Origin: Eriocheir sinensis
Lineage: Eukaryota; Arthropoda; Malacostraca; Decapoda; Varunidae
DNA: 64,000 nucleotides
Direction: 5' to 3'
Assembly (NCBI RefSeq): GCF_024679095.1
Contig: NC_066567.1
Location: 10,182,157-10,246,156 of the forward strand
Shown here: positions 1 to 64,000 of the stretch, in pieces
How the letters are laid out: every line of letters begins with the position of its first letter
How positions within the stretch are numbered: the first letter of the stretch is position 1
Position numbers and translations under genes: made by a program
The notes under the pieces: model-generated
Told to the model about the DNA's origin: nothing
The model's input: only the letters and a program-made list of their open reading frames with translations
Databases searched by the model: none

Positions 1-295
1 AGGATGGAAAAGTATTGAGAAGATGAATGCTAGGAGGGATAGAATAAAGAGTGGAGACGAGAGGAAAAGGGAAGAAGCTGATAGATAGAAAGAAAATGAT
101 AAGGTACAGGGAAGACGGGTGCATGGAAGGAAGAAATGTGAAGGGAAGGTAAACAGAGGGAAAGTGGAAGGAGAGAAAAGTGCAAATTGGAGGATGTATG
201 GCATGGAAAGGAAGGAAGGATGAACGGAATATATTAATAGATAGAGGGAAAAAGAGACTGTGTGTGTGTGTGTTTGTGTGTGTGTGTGCACTCAC
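1..295. other. Purine-rich intron sequence and short TG tract
   Basis: GGA/GAA-rich sequence with a TG repeat at 260-289 directly beside the exon donor. No gene or element was recognised. Confidence 0.5.
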
Positions 296-53386
<53,091 letters not shown>

Positions 53387-53635
53387 CTGTTGGAGGGAGA
53401 CAGGTGCATGGCTTTGAATTTTCTTGTTACTTCTCCATTTTCTTTTACTTGACCTTCTTTTTTTTCTATATAATTTAATGTTTGTTTTTTTGTGCTCGTC
53501 TGTTGTTTGTTTATCTTTCCTTACATTGAAGTTTTAGTTTTCCACTGAATTTCCTTTTATTTTGCCTATCTATATAACTAATTTTCTTTATATCTTCCTA
53601 TATATTCAGCTGTACGTCTGCCTGTTTGTCTGCAA

Positions 53636-53975
53636 CTATAAGAACATAAGAACATAAAAACATAAGAACATAGGGAAACTGCAAGAGGCCGGGTGGCCTA
53701 CACAGGGCAGCTCCAGAATCCCCCCCACTACTCACGGTGGGTGAGGTGTAGTTACAGGGGTTACAGGTAGAGGCTTGATCCTCGTTATACCGGCGGTACT
53801 AGGCACGCATCCAGTACCCCACCTTACTGCACCCACACCTCACTGCCACCTGTCGTCTTCGTCCATGTGGCTATCCAGTCTACTCTTAAAACAAGCCATC
53901 GTCCCTGCACTAACAATCGTGCGAAATCGACTCATCGACTCAGTCAACTTTTTAATAAAAATGGTGTTTCTCTAC
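53636..53975 (-). mobile_element. LINE 3'-end fragment (octamer tail)
   Basis: Tandem ataagaacat motifs (53638-53671) form the tail on the minus strand. A conserved UTR/coding end follows (gaggccgggtggcctacac). Confidence 0.55.
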
Positions 53976-53982
53976 CCTCCTT

Positions 53983-54351
53983 ACCTGTCAAGTCTTACGT
54001 TTTTTGCGTAAGTCTTACGTAATTTCGGTGATTTTCAAGCCTTACGGCGTAACTTGAAAATCTTACGTTTTTTCTCCGCTTGCGATGTTTTTTTTTTTTA
54101 ATATGTTTGTTTTAAACAATTTGAAACATATCGTACACGCCACATTTAAAATCATGTGAGCGTGCTGAGTAACGGTTACTGTTACGGTTAGTGTGTGTAT
54201 GTGTGTGTGTGTGTGGGGGGGGGGGGGTACCTCGTGCACCCTGCGTGAGTCCGTCAGAACCATACCTGTCAAGTCTTACGTTTTTTATACACAAACTTAT
54301 GGTCTCTAACAAAAAATCTTATGGCAAGACACCACAGTAGCTTGACAGGTA
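53983..54351. mobile_element. Short TIR elements with acctgtcaag ends
   Basis: tacctgtcaagtcttacg occurs at 53982 and again at 54263. The inverted terminus cttgacaggta lies at 54341-54351. The 54263-54351 unit (89 bases) is a compact MITE candidate. The larger interval may be a longer relative or two overlapping insertions. A TG/G run is at 54190-54226. Confidence 0.5.
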
Positions 54352-54354
54352 TGT

Positions 54355-55440
54355 ACCCTCTCTGGCCTGAATCCTCAGAGGTTATAGAACCGATGGAGTG
54401 CCTTCTATTGTCCGTGGAAACTATACTCTCGTGCTGACCCCCTGCCTGGTCAATATTTTCGTCTCTGCCTTTCAACATCTACCTTTACTTTTTGCTGGCA
54501 GTAAGCCTACATATGACCTGCGACTAAGAAGGATGACTGATCTAATCCTCAAATTACCGCCCTATAGCTTTAATTTCTTGTCTTTCTGAAGACATATAAC
54601 ACAAGTACGGATTTTTAAGTGGCGCTATTCTGGTGATCTTGCCTTTCCAAATGATTTTCAGTCATCCTCTCGTACATGATTCGGTGTAAAATTTGCTGTT
54701 GCCTTATATATGCGTGTTTCTCCGTTCCATATACAATCACCTTTGAAATGCGCTGAGCATATACAGAGAGGTCTCTGACCTAGAAGCTGTTATCATTGTA
54801 TGGGAAATCAGAAAAGTACATCCTCAGGTCATCACGCCGAAATAAAGCATAATGACAGAAGCACCGCCTCTTCAGTGGGTTAGAGGTTATACACACAGGC
54901 GCGACAGGACAGAATGAAGAAATAAGATTGTTACTGGAGGAGTCCGGTGGAGAGTATAGTTTAATAGAATATGGATGCAAGATTAGATATTAGGAAGAGG
55001 TCTACATAGATTGTTGTGCGTGTCTCTGAGGCAGTCAGATGCTGAACCAATTGCTCTATTTCACTGAGGAGAGCATCTTTCCTTAACAAGCTGTTCTATC
55101 CATTACTACACCGATGGTTGCACAGCACTCAACTTATTTTAACACAATACCCTTTCAAAAGGAATTACAGGACTCAAAGATGGGAGCTACAGAACGCTTA
55201 AACTATGACCTGGCTATCATATCTGTATGGAACAGGAAGAATTTGATGTACTTCTACTTCCTAAATCCCGCGGCACTGCGGCCTCACTTTATATCTTCTA
55301 TTGATACTCTCATGCTGAGCGCTCTTATAAAATTGCTGACTATCCCTTCACCCCGCTGCACACGACTTTGTTCTCTGGCTCATCATTATGCTGTCCAAGT
55401 TTCTTATGCAATAGTTAACCAGCATATTCGTCTTTTTTTT
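54355..55440. pseudogene. Rearranged I/Jockey-like LINE fragments
   Basis: 54355-54600 plus: RT piece (cagaggttatagaaccgatgg, ccgccctatagctt). 54780-55000 minus: endonuclease end (YFSDFPYNDNSF). 55050-55430 plus: RT C-terminal piece (ccctgctgcacac-like, tatgcaatagttaaccagca). Order and strand are scrambled relative to the copy at 42.9 kb. Confidence 0.65.
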
Positions 55441-56801
<1,361 letters not shown>

Positions 56802-57057
56802 TTTCACGGATAAATACGAGAAAATATTAGTGACATTTTCTTAGCTAGTGGTGCGAGAGAATCTAAGAGTTTCATGACAGACCAAGAAAAATTGCTAAAA
56901 TTAAAATGGGTGAAAACATGGATTGCAGCCTGTAGCCGCACGAATACTATTGCAGGACGTTGCATTGCATTGCATTGTTGCATACCCTTTTTTATTTTTC
57001 ATCAGATTCATTCATATACCAAAGAAAGTGGAAAATTCACAGAATTTTAGAAGCAAA

Positions 57058-57064
<7 letters not shown>

Positions 57065-57141
<77 letters not shown>
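57065..57141. repeat. (TA)n microsatellite
   Basis: A second TA array after a short A run. 57142-57635 holds AT-rich sequence resembling a LINE tail on the minus strand, not firmly assigned. Confidence 0.95.
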
Positions 57142-57143
<2 letters not shown>

Positions 57144-57635
57144 GGGCCGACCATTTACAACCCCTCCTTAACCTATTCCTCTCCTCATCCATGAATTTAT
57201 CTAACCTCTTTTTATAGATGTCTAGCTTATTTGCACTCACCCATGACAGCAAAGCCTGCTCCACCATCCACAACTCTATTATATATAATTATAAAAAAAC
57301 AAATTATTGTGTATGACTTTCCTGAATCTGAGTTTATCTAAGTGAAACCAATTATTGTGTGTCCTACCCAGCTCTCTTATCACCAGAACCTTACTGGCAT
57401 CACTTTTTTAAAGCCTTTCATTCACTTGTAAACTTCAATCACGTCTGATTTTATTTTTCACTTTTTCAGAAAATATAACTTTAAGCTTTTTTCTATCCTT
57501 ATATCTATAATACGTTCTTCAACCCAAGAACATTTTTCTCATCCTTTTCTGCACCGATTCTAAAATGTATTTTTTACAATAATTAAGGAGACCAGAAAAG
57601 TACTGCAAATCGAGATGAGATCTAGGGATGAACAC

Positions 57636-57966
57636 GCTTCTTTGTTAACGCTCCTTGAAATGCGTCTCCATGGTTCAGAGGTTACCAAGCCTAGCTACCA
57701 ATCTGCAGGCATGGGAACAATACCGGCCTGGGCGGTCGGCGCGCAGCCCATCCATCCGTTCATCCCTCGTCTCGGGATGGTCGAAAAAAGGCTACCTGGG
57801 GAAACCTCGGGAAGGTAAATTGTGGTAACCCTGACGTTGCACTGGCACTTTGTCCCGGGTTAATGGGTTCTCAACCACCGCAGGTACAAAGGCCAATGAT
57901 ACGGATATGAGCACCTCGACCACACACGGCTAGGAGCGTATGCTCTCAACGTTACTTTTACTTTCC
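57636..57966 (+). mobile_element. SINE family B
   Basis: A tRNA-like start (catggttcagaggttacc as box A, gggaacaatacc near box B). The body contains ctacctggggaaacctcggg, aattgtggtaaccc and gagcacctcgaccacac. It ends in ttacttttactttccc. The box B region is mutated from the expected GGTTCGA pattern. Confidence 0.65.
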
Positions 57967-58283
57967 CTGTTTGCGCATTTTTAGACTGAATGCACTGGTA
58001 CCTTGGACAGAAACCGGAGCTCACTAGTATGCTTAAATCTCTCTCAATTCTAGACTTGTTTAAGGCGTGTCATTTAAAGAAAAATTATGTTGGTGGTTAT
58101 TTCTTCCAGTACACAGATAATGCACTTCCGACACTGAAATACATCTACCTGCCCTATCATATGAACAGTAAAAGGTCGCATTGCACTCTAGCGGCATGGT
58201 TCGTTCCAGTGAAATCTGCCTCCTATATATGGTATTATCCGCGAATTTGCTAACATCATTCCCGAATCAAAAACATATAAAAG

Positions 58284-58321
<38 letters not shown>

Positions 58322-58323
<2 letters not shown>

Positions 58324-58641
58324 GGGGAGGCGGTGGCTGAATGGATAGCGTGACGGCGCCGCGTCCAGGACGACTCGGGTTCGCGCCCCGTCTGCCACAA
58401 GCTGGGATTTTTCAGTCACCGCCGAGTGGCCTAAGACTACCCACATGCTGTCCAGAAGACCACCTATAAAACCAGACTCTAAATTCTAGGATCAAAGATA
58501 AGCTCCGGGGGGGGGCAGCATGAGCCAATGCAAGATGGCGCCACTATAAACACTTGCCTGCGCCACAACGGTCTGGGGACGACCATCAGGCCCTACTACG
58601 AAGCCTACCGGCGCCACAGGCGGAGACGTAAAAAAAAAAAA
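58322..58641 (+). mobile_element. SINE family A, near-complete with A tail
   Basis: Head ggcggtggctgaatggatag and box B GGTTCGCGCC, full body, and poly-A at 58630-58641. Preceded by a GA run (58286-58319). 57967-58285 is unassigned. Confidence 0.88.
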
Positions 58642-58884
58642 TTGATAGATATGATAAGCAGGGATGGACCAAATACTAAAACCTGCAGGACCGCACTTCT
58701 TACAAAGCCCCTGAAAGACTATTTACCGTTGATTTGCGCTCTGTTTCCTGCAGCTGAGACACCCCTAGTCTAGTTAAGAATCTTTTCATCAATTCCATAT
58801 GCCTCCACTTATTTCTTTTAAACAAACATCGGTGGGCAACATTATCAATTAAACTTTCCAAAACCATGTCTCTCTCTCTCTCTC

Positions 58885-59828
58885 TCCATTGACCTTGGTC
58901 TCAATAATTTCATTAGTAAATTTGCGGACGACACGAAAATCGGCAATGTGGTACTTACGGAATGTGACAGGCGGAGCCTACTAGAAGATCTGCATAAAAT
59001 ATCAGATTGTTCAGTAAAATGGGAAACGCCTTTTAATATAAACAAGTGCCAGATTCTGCAGGTTGGATCTAGAAATATAAAGAAGGACTATGAAATGTGC
59101 GGCGTTGAAGTTAAAGGCGTTCACTCGGTCAAAGATCTTGGCGTCACAGTCGCGTCTAACCTCAAGTTTTCCCAGCAGTGCAACGAGTCCGTTAAAAAAG
59201 CAAACAGGATGATCGGTTTGATTAAGATAATTTTTTCATTCAAGAATAAAGATGTTATATTACCTTTGTATAATAGTTTCTTCAGACCTCATCTGGAGTA
59301 TGCCGTGCAGTTTTGGTCTCCCCACCATGCGAAAGACATTGCTAAATTAGGTGTTCAGCGATGAGCAGCCAAGATGATTCCTTCATTACGAAACAAACCC
59401 TACGAGGAAAGGCTGTCACATCTACACCTGTTCTCTCTTGAAAAACGCCGCCTCATAGGAAAGCTGATCGAGTGCTTTAAAATACTTAACAGATTTACCA
59501 ACGTGGATCCGACCAAGATGTTTGTCGGCGCGAACGAGAAATAATGGCGCTAAACTCAAAAGTAGACAAGTTCATTCAGATTGCACAAAATTCTTCTTCA
59601 CTAATGCTGTCGTTCGAGATTGGAGCAGATTACCACCATCAGTGGTGCAGTGTAACTCGATTGCATCGTTTAAGAATAATCTTGACCGCTATCTCCTCCA
59701 TCTAAATGTTCACTAGGTCAGTTTCAACATCATGGTGGCCGCATAACAACTGTCACTTAGGTTTAGGACAGACCACCTAGTTTGGGCCTTAGGGCCTGTG
59801 TGGTCTGGTTATCTATGTAATTCTATGT

Positions 59829-59832
<4 letters not shown>
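58885..59832 (+). pseudogene. CR1-type LINE, 3' third
   Basis: Begins at the catalytic region (KFADDTKIGN, about 58920), then FNINKCQILQVGSR, VKDLGVTVASNLKFSQQCN, RPHLEYAVQFWSPHH and the final block RLPPSVVQCNSIASF. Breaks occur at 59361 and near 59520. The 3' UTR gaccacctagtttgg and tandem tctatgtaat lead into CT repeat (59833-59887). A CT run also precedes the 5' break (58867-58886). Confidence 0.88.
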
Positions 59833-59890
<58 letters not shown>

Positions 59891-60248
59891 TCCTGCCACC
59901 CGACGTCCCTCCCCCTACCCGCTTCACCAGACACCACAACATACTTATCCCCTTCAGAGCGCCGCGAACCGACCGTTACAAACGTAGCGCAGTGCCCGCG
60001 ATGGTGCGGATGATAAACAATGCCCAGTGACAGTCATACCCAAATGGCCGCGGTGGAGATTAGCACCTCACCGCCACCCTCTTAAGTGCCCCCCTCACAC
60101 CACCCTCCCTCTCTCTTATGTCTCTAATTTTAGCTCTCCCAAACCACCCCCCACCCTCTCCCTCCCTCTACTGTAGCCTATTTACTATTAGTTTATTGTA
60201 TTCTTAATTTGTATATTTTCAGCCTAACGGCTGCCATACATTAATAAA
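59833..60248 (+). mobile_element. CT repeat and third copy of the hairpin 3' tail
   Basis: CT at 59833-59887, then GC-rich sequence. At 60205-60258 tatattttcagcctaacggctgcc followed by attaataaacc is the same 3' end as at 1950 and 2095. It leads into an ATT array. Confidence 0.55.
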
Positions 60249-60249
60249 C

Positions 60250-60260
60250 CTATTATTATG

Positions 60261-60354
<94 letters not shown>

Positions 60355-60448
60355 TATTGCTACTACTACTACTACTACTATTAATATTAATATTAATATT
60401 AATATTAATATTAATACTACTACTACTACTACGACTACTACTACTATT

Positions 60449-60498
<50 letters not shown>

Positions 60499-60536
60499 TA
60501 ATAATAATTCTACTACTACTACTACTACTACCACTA
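60250..60536. repeat. Compound ATT/ACT/AAT microsatellite with hairpin potential
   Basis: ATT (60262-60324), ACT, TTAATA hexamers (60380-60415), ACT, AAT (60448-60508) and ACT. The ATT and AAT blocks are reverse complements. Confidence 0.9.
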
Positions 60537-61406
60537 GGGGAGACCGGGGCAAGTTGGCACACTTTTTACATTTTCGCTGATGGAAGCAAAACAATAGAGG
60601 ATTTTGTTAATTTGATAGTTTCAGTCAAAAATACAAACATTCCTCTTACATTCCATGCAATAAAAACAATGTTTTCTCTCCAAACAAAAGTACAGCATTC
60701 TTTAGAAAAAAAATAATTAACATGTACCAGCTTACCCCGCATACGGGGTAAGTTGGCCCACACTATGGGGTAAATTAGCACATCATATATTAAAAGCAAC
60801 TTTTCAGTCAAGAAAATACCGATACCACAGCATCATAACAAAAGACTGACCATTTATCATATTAAAGTGAAAATAATCAATTGATTGTAGCCTATTTGCT
60901 TATCAATCTATCTGTTAAAAGCAGCCTAGCACTGTAGGCTATGCGAGTGTGTGCATGCCGCAACCAGTTCATGTTTAGCCTAATGTGAGGCAAGTTGACA
61001 CTGAGCCAACGTGCCCCGTTTCATTGAGCCAACTTGCCCCATTCAAGAAATTAGTCATGAACAACGATTTTAGTATATACTGAGAAACCTAGTGTGATCA
61101 GTATTGAGGGTAGACAGTCCTTGTACGCTAAGTTAGAATATGGCTGAATTGAAAAGTACCCCCCAATAAACAGAGACACGTTAAAGCAAATAATGTAATC
61201 AAAAGAAAATTTACTTTCCAGCATCAAAATCAAACTTTGCCCCACGGCAGCCAACTCCTGCAACCCCTCAGGATGGTAGTTCGTTAGCAACTGGGGATCA
61301 ATGTGGCGATCACTTGGTGTGCGTATCGCTGCCGTCGAGCAGTAAATAGTGAGATTATTTCAAGTGTGCCAACTTACCCTTGTAGCCAACTTGCCCCGGT
61401 CTCCCC
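60537..61406. mobile_element. Non-autonomous DNA transposon, 870 bp, TA target duplication
   Basis: Perfect 22-base inverted termini (ggggagaccggggcaagt... at the left, complement at the right) are flanked by TA on both sides. The interior carries further sub-terminal ggggtaagttgg / ccaacttgcccc words in both orientations (60735-60775, 60985-61045). No transposase frame is present. It is inserted in an ACT array that continues on both sides. Confidence 0.85.
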
Positions 61407-61609
61407 TACTACTACTACTACTACTTCACTTTTTTTTACACTACTATTACTGCTACTACGGGCCTCCATCCATTAGCGTTGCGTTGTGAGCGGTATATTC
61501 TCTCATATCCTTTCACAAAGCAATTCATTGGCCCCATCCCGCCAATGACTGTGGCCGACAACTATCTTTATTTAGTATTACAAACCTCACTAAACATATT
61601 ATTCTTAAG

Positions 61610-63100
61610 CTAAAAGAGCTTGTGGTTGATACGACTATCAACCACCGTCGCCTCAAAGTCCTGGTCGGCAATGCGGGTGGTTTTGGGTGCAGGTGACCTG
61701 GTTCCTCTCAGGCAGACCAAGGCTGACCTCAGGAGGAGAAGGACAGCCTGCATCTCATCCAGGCGACCACACTGCTTCTGCTGTTTCTTATCCGCCAGTG
61801 TTTCGGTTAGTCTTGCGTAGAAGCTCTGCTCCCTTGGTCCCATTCCTCCTGACGTCGTTAATACTACCGGGGTGAAGGAGCCCTGGTCCACATTCTGTGT
61901 TCTTTCTTCATATGCTCTGTTCTTCTCTTGTTCGTTTCTTCTGTGGGCTGCATCAAGGGTCAGGTCTCTGTGGCAATGGGCCATGGGATCAAAGATCCTT
62001 AAGTCAAAATATGCCCTCTGGCGCTAACATCCACTCGTGCTTCGTTCGAAACATTGGCGGTGCGTCTGGTGAGGTGTTCGCCTTGCAGAGGGAGCAGCAT
62101 GGGTTCCACAGTCACGTCGTGACAGACTTCTTTCAGCATTTGAGCTGTTACGTCTCTCACTTCATCATGTCTCATGCAGACGAAACCTCCTCTCTCTTGC
62201 ATGTCATGGCATGGTTTTAGTTGAAGGGTGAGCCACAGTTACACATGTTTGGGAGCCCATCCACTGGCCAGCCATACCTGAGGGCAAGGGCATCAGTGAA
62301 TTCTTTTTGTTTAAGTTGAAGCCTTTTGCCCTGATAGGAGTGTGGTTAGCCAGTTTGAAGCGCCCACTTCCTGTGCAATATCTGTCCTCCTCCTTGTGTC
62401 TTCTGGGAGTTCTCTCATTAGGTCACTCAGAGTGTCTCTCTGTTTTTCTTCTCTGTTTATGGAGATTTCATTCCTTAGTGACCTAATATCTTGAGGGTTG
62501 TCTTTTCCCCTTTCATTTTGATTGGTAATATATCCGGTCAAGGAGGCTGTGATTCGAAGTGAGTTCCCGAATTCAGACTCAGCCAGATTTTGCGGGTTGG
62601 TGATGCCGAGCCCACCCATTCTTGGCGGCAACTCCAGCAACCTTCGCTCCTGGTCACTGGGACATCTCCCATTTGCTATCGCCGGTATGAAGGTGTTTCT
62701 GATAGCATCTTCCAGAGGTTTTAGTAGCGGAGCAACATCAGGAACTGTCCTCATGAGGTAGTTCCATTTATGCTTGACACCGTACGTAAATGCTGCGTAG
62801 GTTGCCTGCGGTTCTGTTTTGGCGATCTCGCTCAGCCTCTGCAGTTCGGACTCCCAGCGCTTTACAGCTGTTTTCACATATTCGGTTCTGTATTCATCTG
62901 TTCCAATGACTGCCCAGAGGTGTCTTTCGCCAGTCACTGACAGTTTCACGTTACTGCCCTGGAATGCGGTTTTGGCCCGATCGTATGCCTCTGGTTTTAC
63001 AATCACCACAGACTTAGTGGCGTTGGGACGGTACCCTATTTTGGGGCTGTGTTCATTGACGAGGTCCCACCATTTCCTGAGGTCTGCAGACTTTCCTACC
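61610..63100 (-). pseudogene. Reverse-transcriptase element of unassigned clade, C-terminal half
   Basis: Reading leftward from about 63095: SADLRKWWDLVNEHSPKIGY, VIVKPEAYDRAKTAF, ERHLWAVIGTDEYR, then GVKHKWNYLMRTVPDV, ELPPRMGGLGITNPQNLAE, ASNWLTTLL. After a break come MRHDEVRDVTAQMLKE, EARVDVSARG, FDPMAHCHRDL and GGMGPREQSFYARLTETLAD. This set is shared, as I recall, with RT proteins common in cnidarians and some crustaceans that do not carry the usual LINE endonuclease up front. The catalytic motif itself would lie just upstream but is replaced by an ACT array. Frames are broken near 62310 and 61990. Confidence 0.65.
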
Positions 63101-63107
63101 CCGGTAC

Positions 63108-63114
63108 TTCTACT

Positions 63115-63197
<83 letters not shown>

Positions 63198-63211
63198 CAC
63201 TACTACTACTG

Positions 63212-63278
<67 letters not shown>

Positions 63279-63304
63279 TACTACTACTACTACTACCACC
63301 ACTG

Positions 63305-63338
<34 letters not shown>

Positions 63339-63391
63339 CACCACTACTACTACTACTACTACCGCCACCACCACCACTACCACCACCGCCA

Positions 63392-63471
<80 letters not shown>

Positions 63472-63490
63472 GCTACTACTACTACCACCA
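63108..63490. repeat. (ACT)n trinucleotide repeat
   Basis: About 380 bases of ACT with ACC/GCT variants, directly joining the truncated RT element. Thr, Leu and Val homopolymer frames are artefacts. Confidence 0.95.
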
Positions 63491-63540
63491 CATTACTATC
63501 AAGATAGTCGTCAGGGAACCTAACGAACTTGATGATTACA

Positions 63541-63860
63541 ATCTCCTTCTCCTCCTCTTGCCGCTCCTCCTCCTCCTCCTCCTCCTCCTCCTCCTCCTCC
63601 TCCTCCTCCTCCTCTTCCTCCTCCTCCTCCTTTTCCTCACCCTCCTTCTCTTCCTCCTTTTTGTCTTGTCAGTGAATAAAGGGAGGGATGAGAGGAAGAA
63701 TAAGAAGGGGAGCATAATTAGACACTTTCCAATGGGGGGAGGAAGGACTGATGGAGGAAAGGAAGAGAAAGGAAGGAGGGCGTGGAGGAGGGAAAGAGGA
63801 AAGGAAGGAATGGAGGGTGGGCGAGGGAGGGATGCAGGGAGGGAGGGACAGGTGAGTGAG
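63541..63860. repeat. TCC repeat and GGA-rich intron
   Basis: TCC at 63541-63660, then a purine-rich stretch (63680-63850) with no recognised feature. Confidence 0.9.
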
Positions 63861-63867
63861 AGGTAAC

Positions 63868-63914
63868 CTGTGTCATCGAGCTCAATATTCACCGTTTCAC
63901 CAGATCTCTCACAC
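63868..63914 (-). CDS. Candidate upstream mini-exon, possibly CPED1
   Basis: A 47-base block between acceptor aattggcag and donor gttacc could encode CERSGETVNIELDDT with one carried base each side. It is on the CPED1 strand and upstream, but its end phase (1) does not match the phase-0 start of the exon at 53386. At least one further exon would therefore be needed. The donor is weak. It could equally be chance open sequence. Confidence 0.22.
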
Positions 63915-64000
63915 CTGCCAATTAACACTCATCACTCTGACACCCTCGCCTCTCCCTTTCTCCCTCCCTCTCTCCCTTTCTCTCCCTCCTCTTGCTTCCT

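Overview
The window is animal nuclear DNA, most likely from a decapod crustacean (the crab-like repeat style is inference; the species is not identifiable). Evidence: GT-AG introns of several kilobases, very long di- and trinucleotide microsatellites, many decayed LINE copies of the CR1/L2 type, three tRNA-headed SINE families, a Ty3/Gypsy element, several hairpin MITEs, and no bacterial-style operons.

The only convincing host gene is on the minus strand and runs across almost the whole window (53386 down to 296). Thirteen exons join with every codon phase consistent, giving about 847 residues. They match cadherin-like and PC-esterase domain-containing protein 1 (CPED1; about 1026 residues in human, from memory). 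In protein order they encode a tubulin-tyrosine-ligase-like region that looks catalytically degenerate (53386-42395), an acidic and Gly-rich linker (42077-41498), a cadherin-like beta-sandwich (24361-21564), and a PC-esterase domain with a GDS nucleophile motif (14030-296). The first roughly 100-150 residues and the C-terminus lie outside. A weak candidate upstream exon is at 63868-63914.

The introns hold the mobile DNA. 0.3-5.2 kb: nested SINEs, a CR1/L2-group LINE, an 820-bp CA array, and a CR1 tail abutting a splice donor. 5.2-15 kb: exons, a long-TIR MITE, an old LINE and GGT repeats. 15-19.1 kb: a 5'-truncated CR1 element. 19-25 kb: exons, polypyrimidine tracts and LINE tails. 25.4-33.2 kb: a minus-strand CR1 element split by a 6.3-kb Gypsy element with both LTRs. 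33.2-37.5 kb: a putative TIR element, then a CR1-type element whose ORF1 has an SGNH-esterase-like domain. 37.5-42 kb: SINE, two more LINE tails, GA, TAA and GAA arrays, then exons. 42.9-46.3 kb: a second LINE lineage with endonuclease and reverse transcriptase. 47-49.1 kb: layered SINEs and MITEs. 49.5-55.4 kb: LINE fragments, a 1.9-kb minisatellite and exons. 55.4-64 kb: TA arrays, SINEs, a CR1 copy, a TA-flanked DNA transposon, and a fragment of an unassigned reverse-transcriptase element.

Nearly all long open frames outside the exons are either retroelement pieces with stops and frameshifts or translations of microsatellites. No rRNA, genuine tRNA gene, CRISPR array or viral gene cassette was seen.
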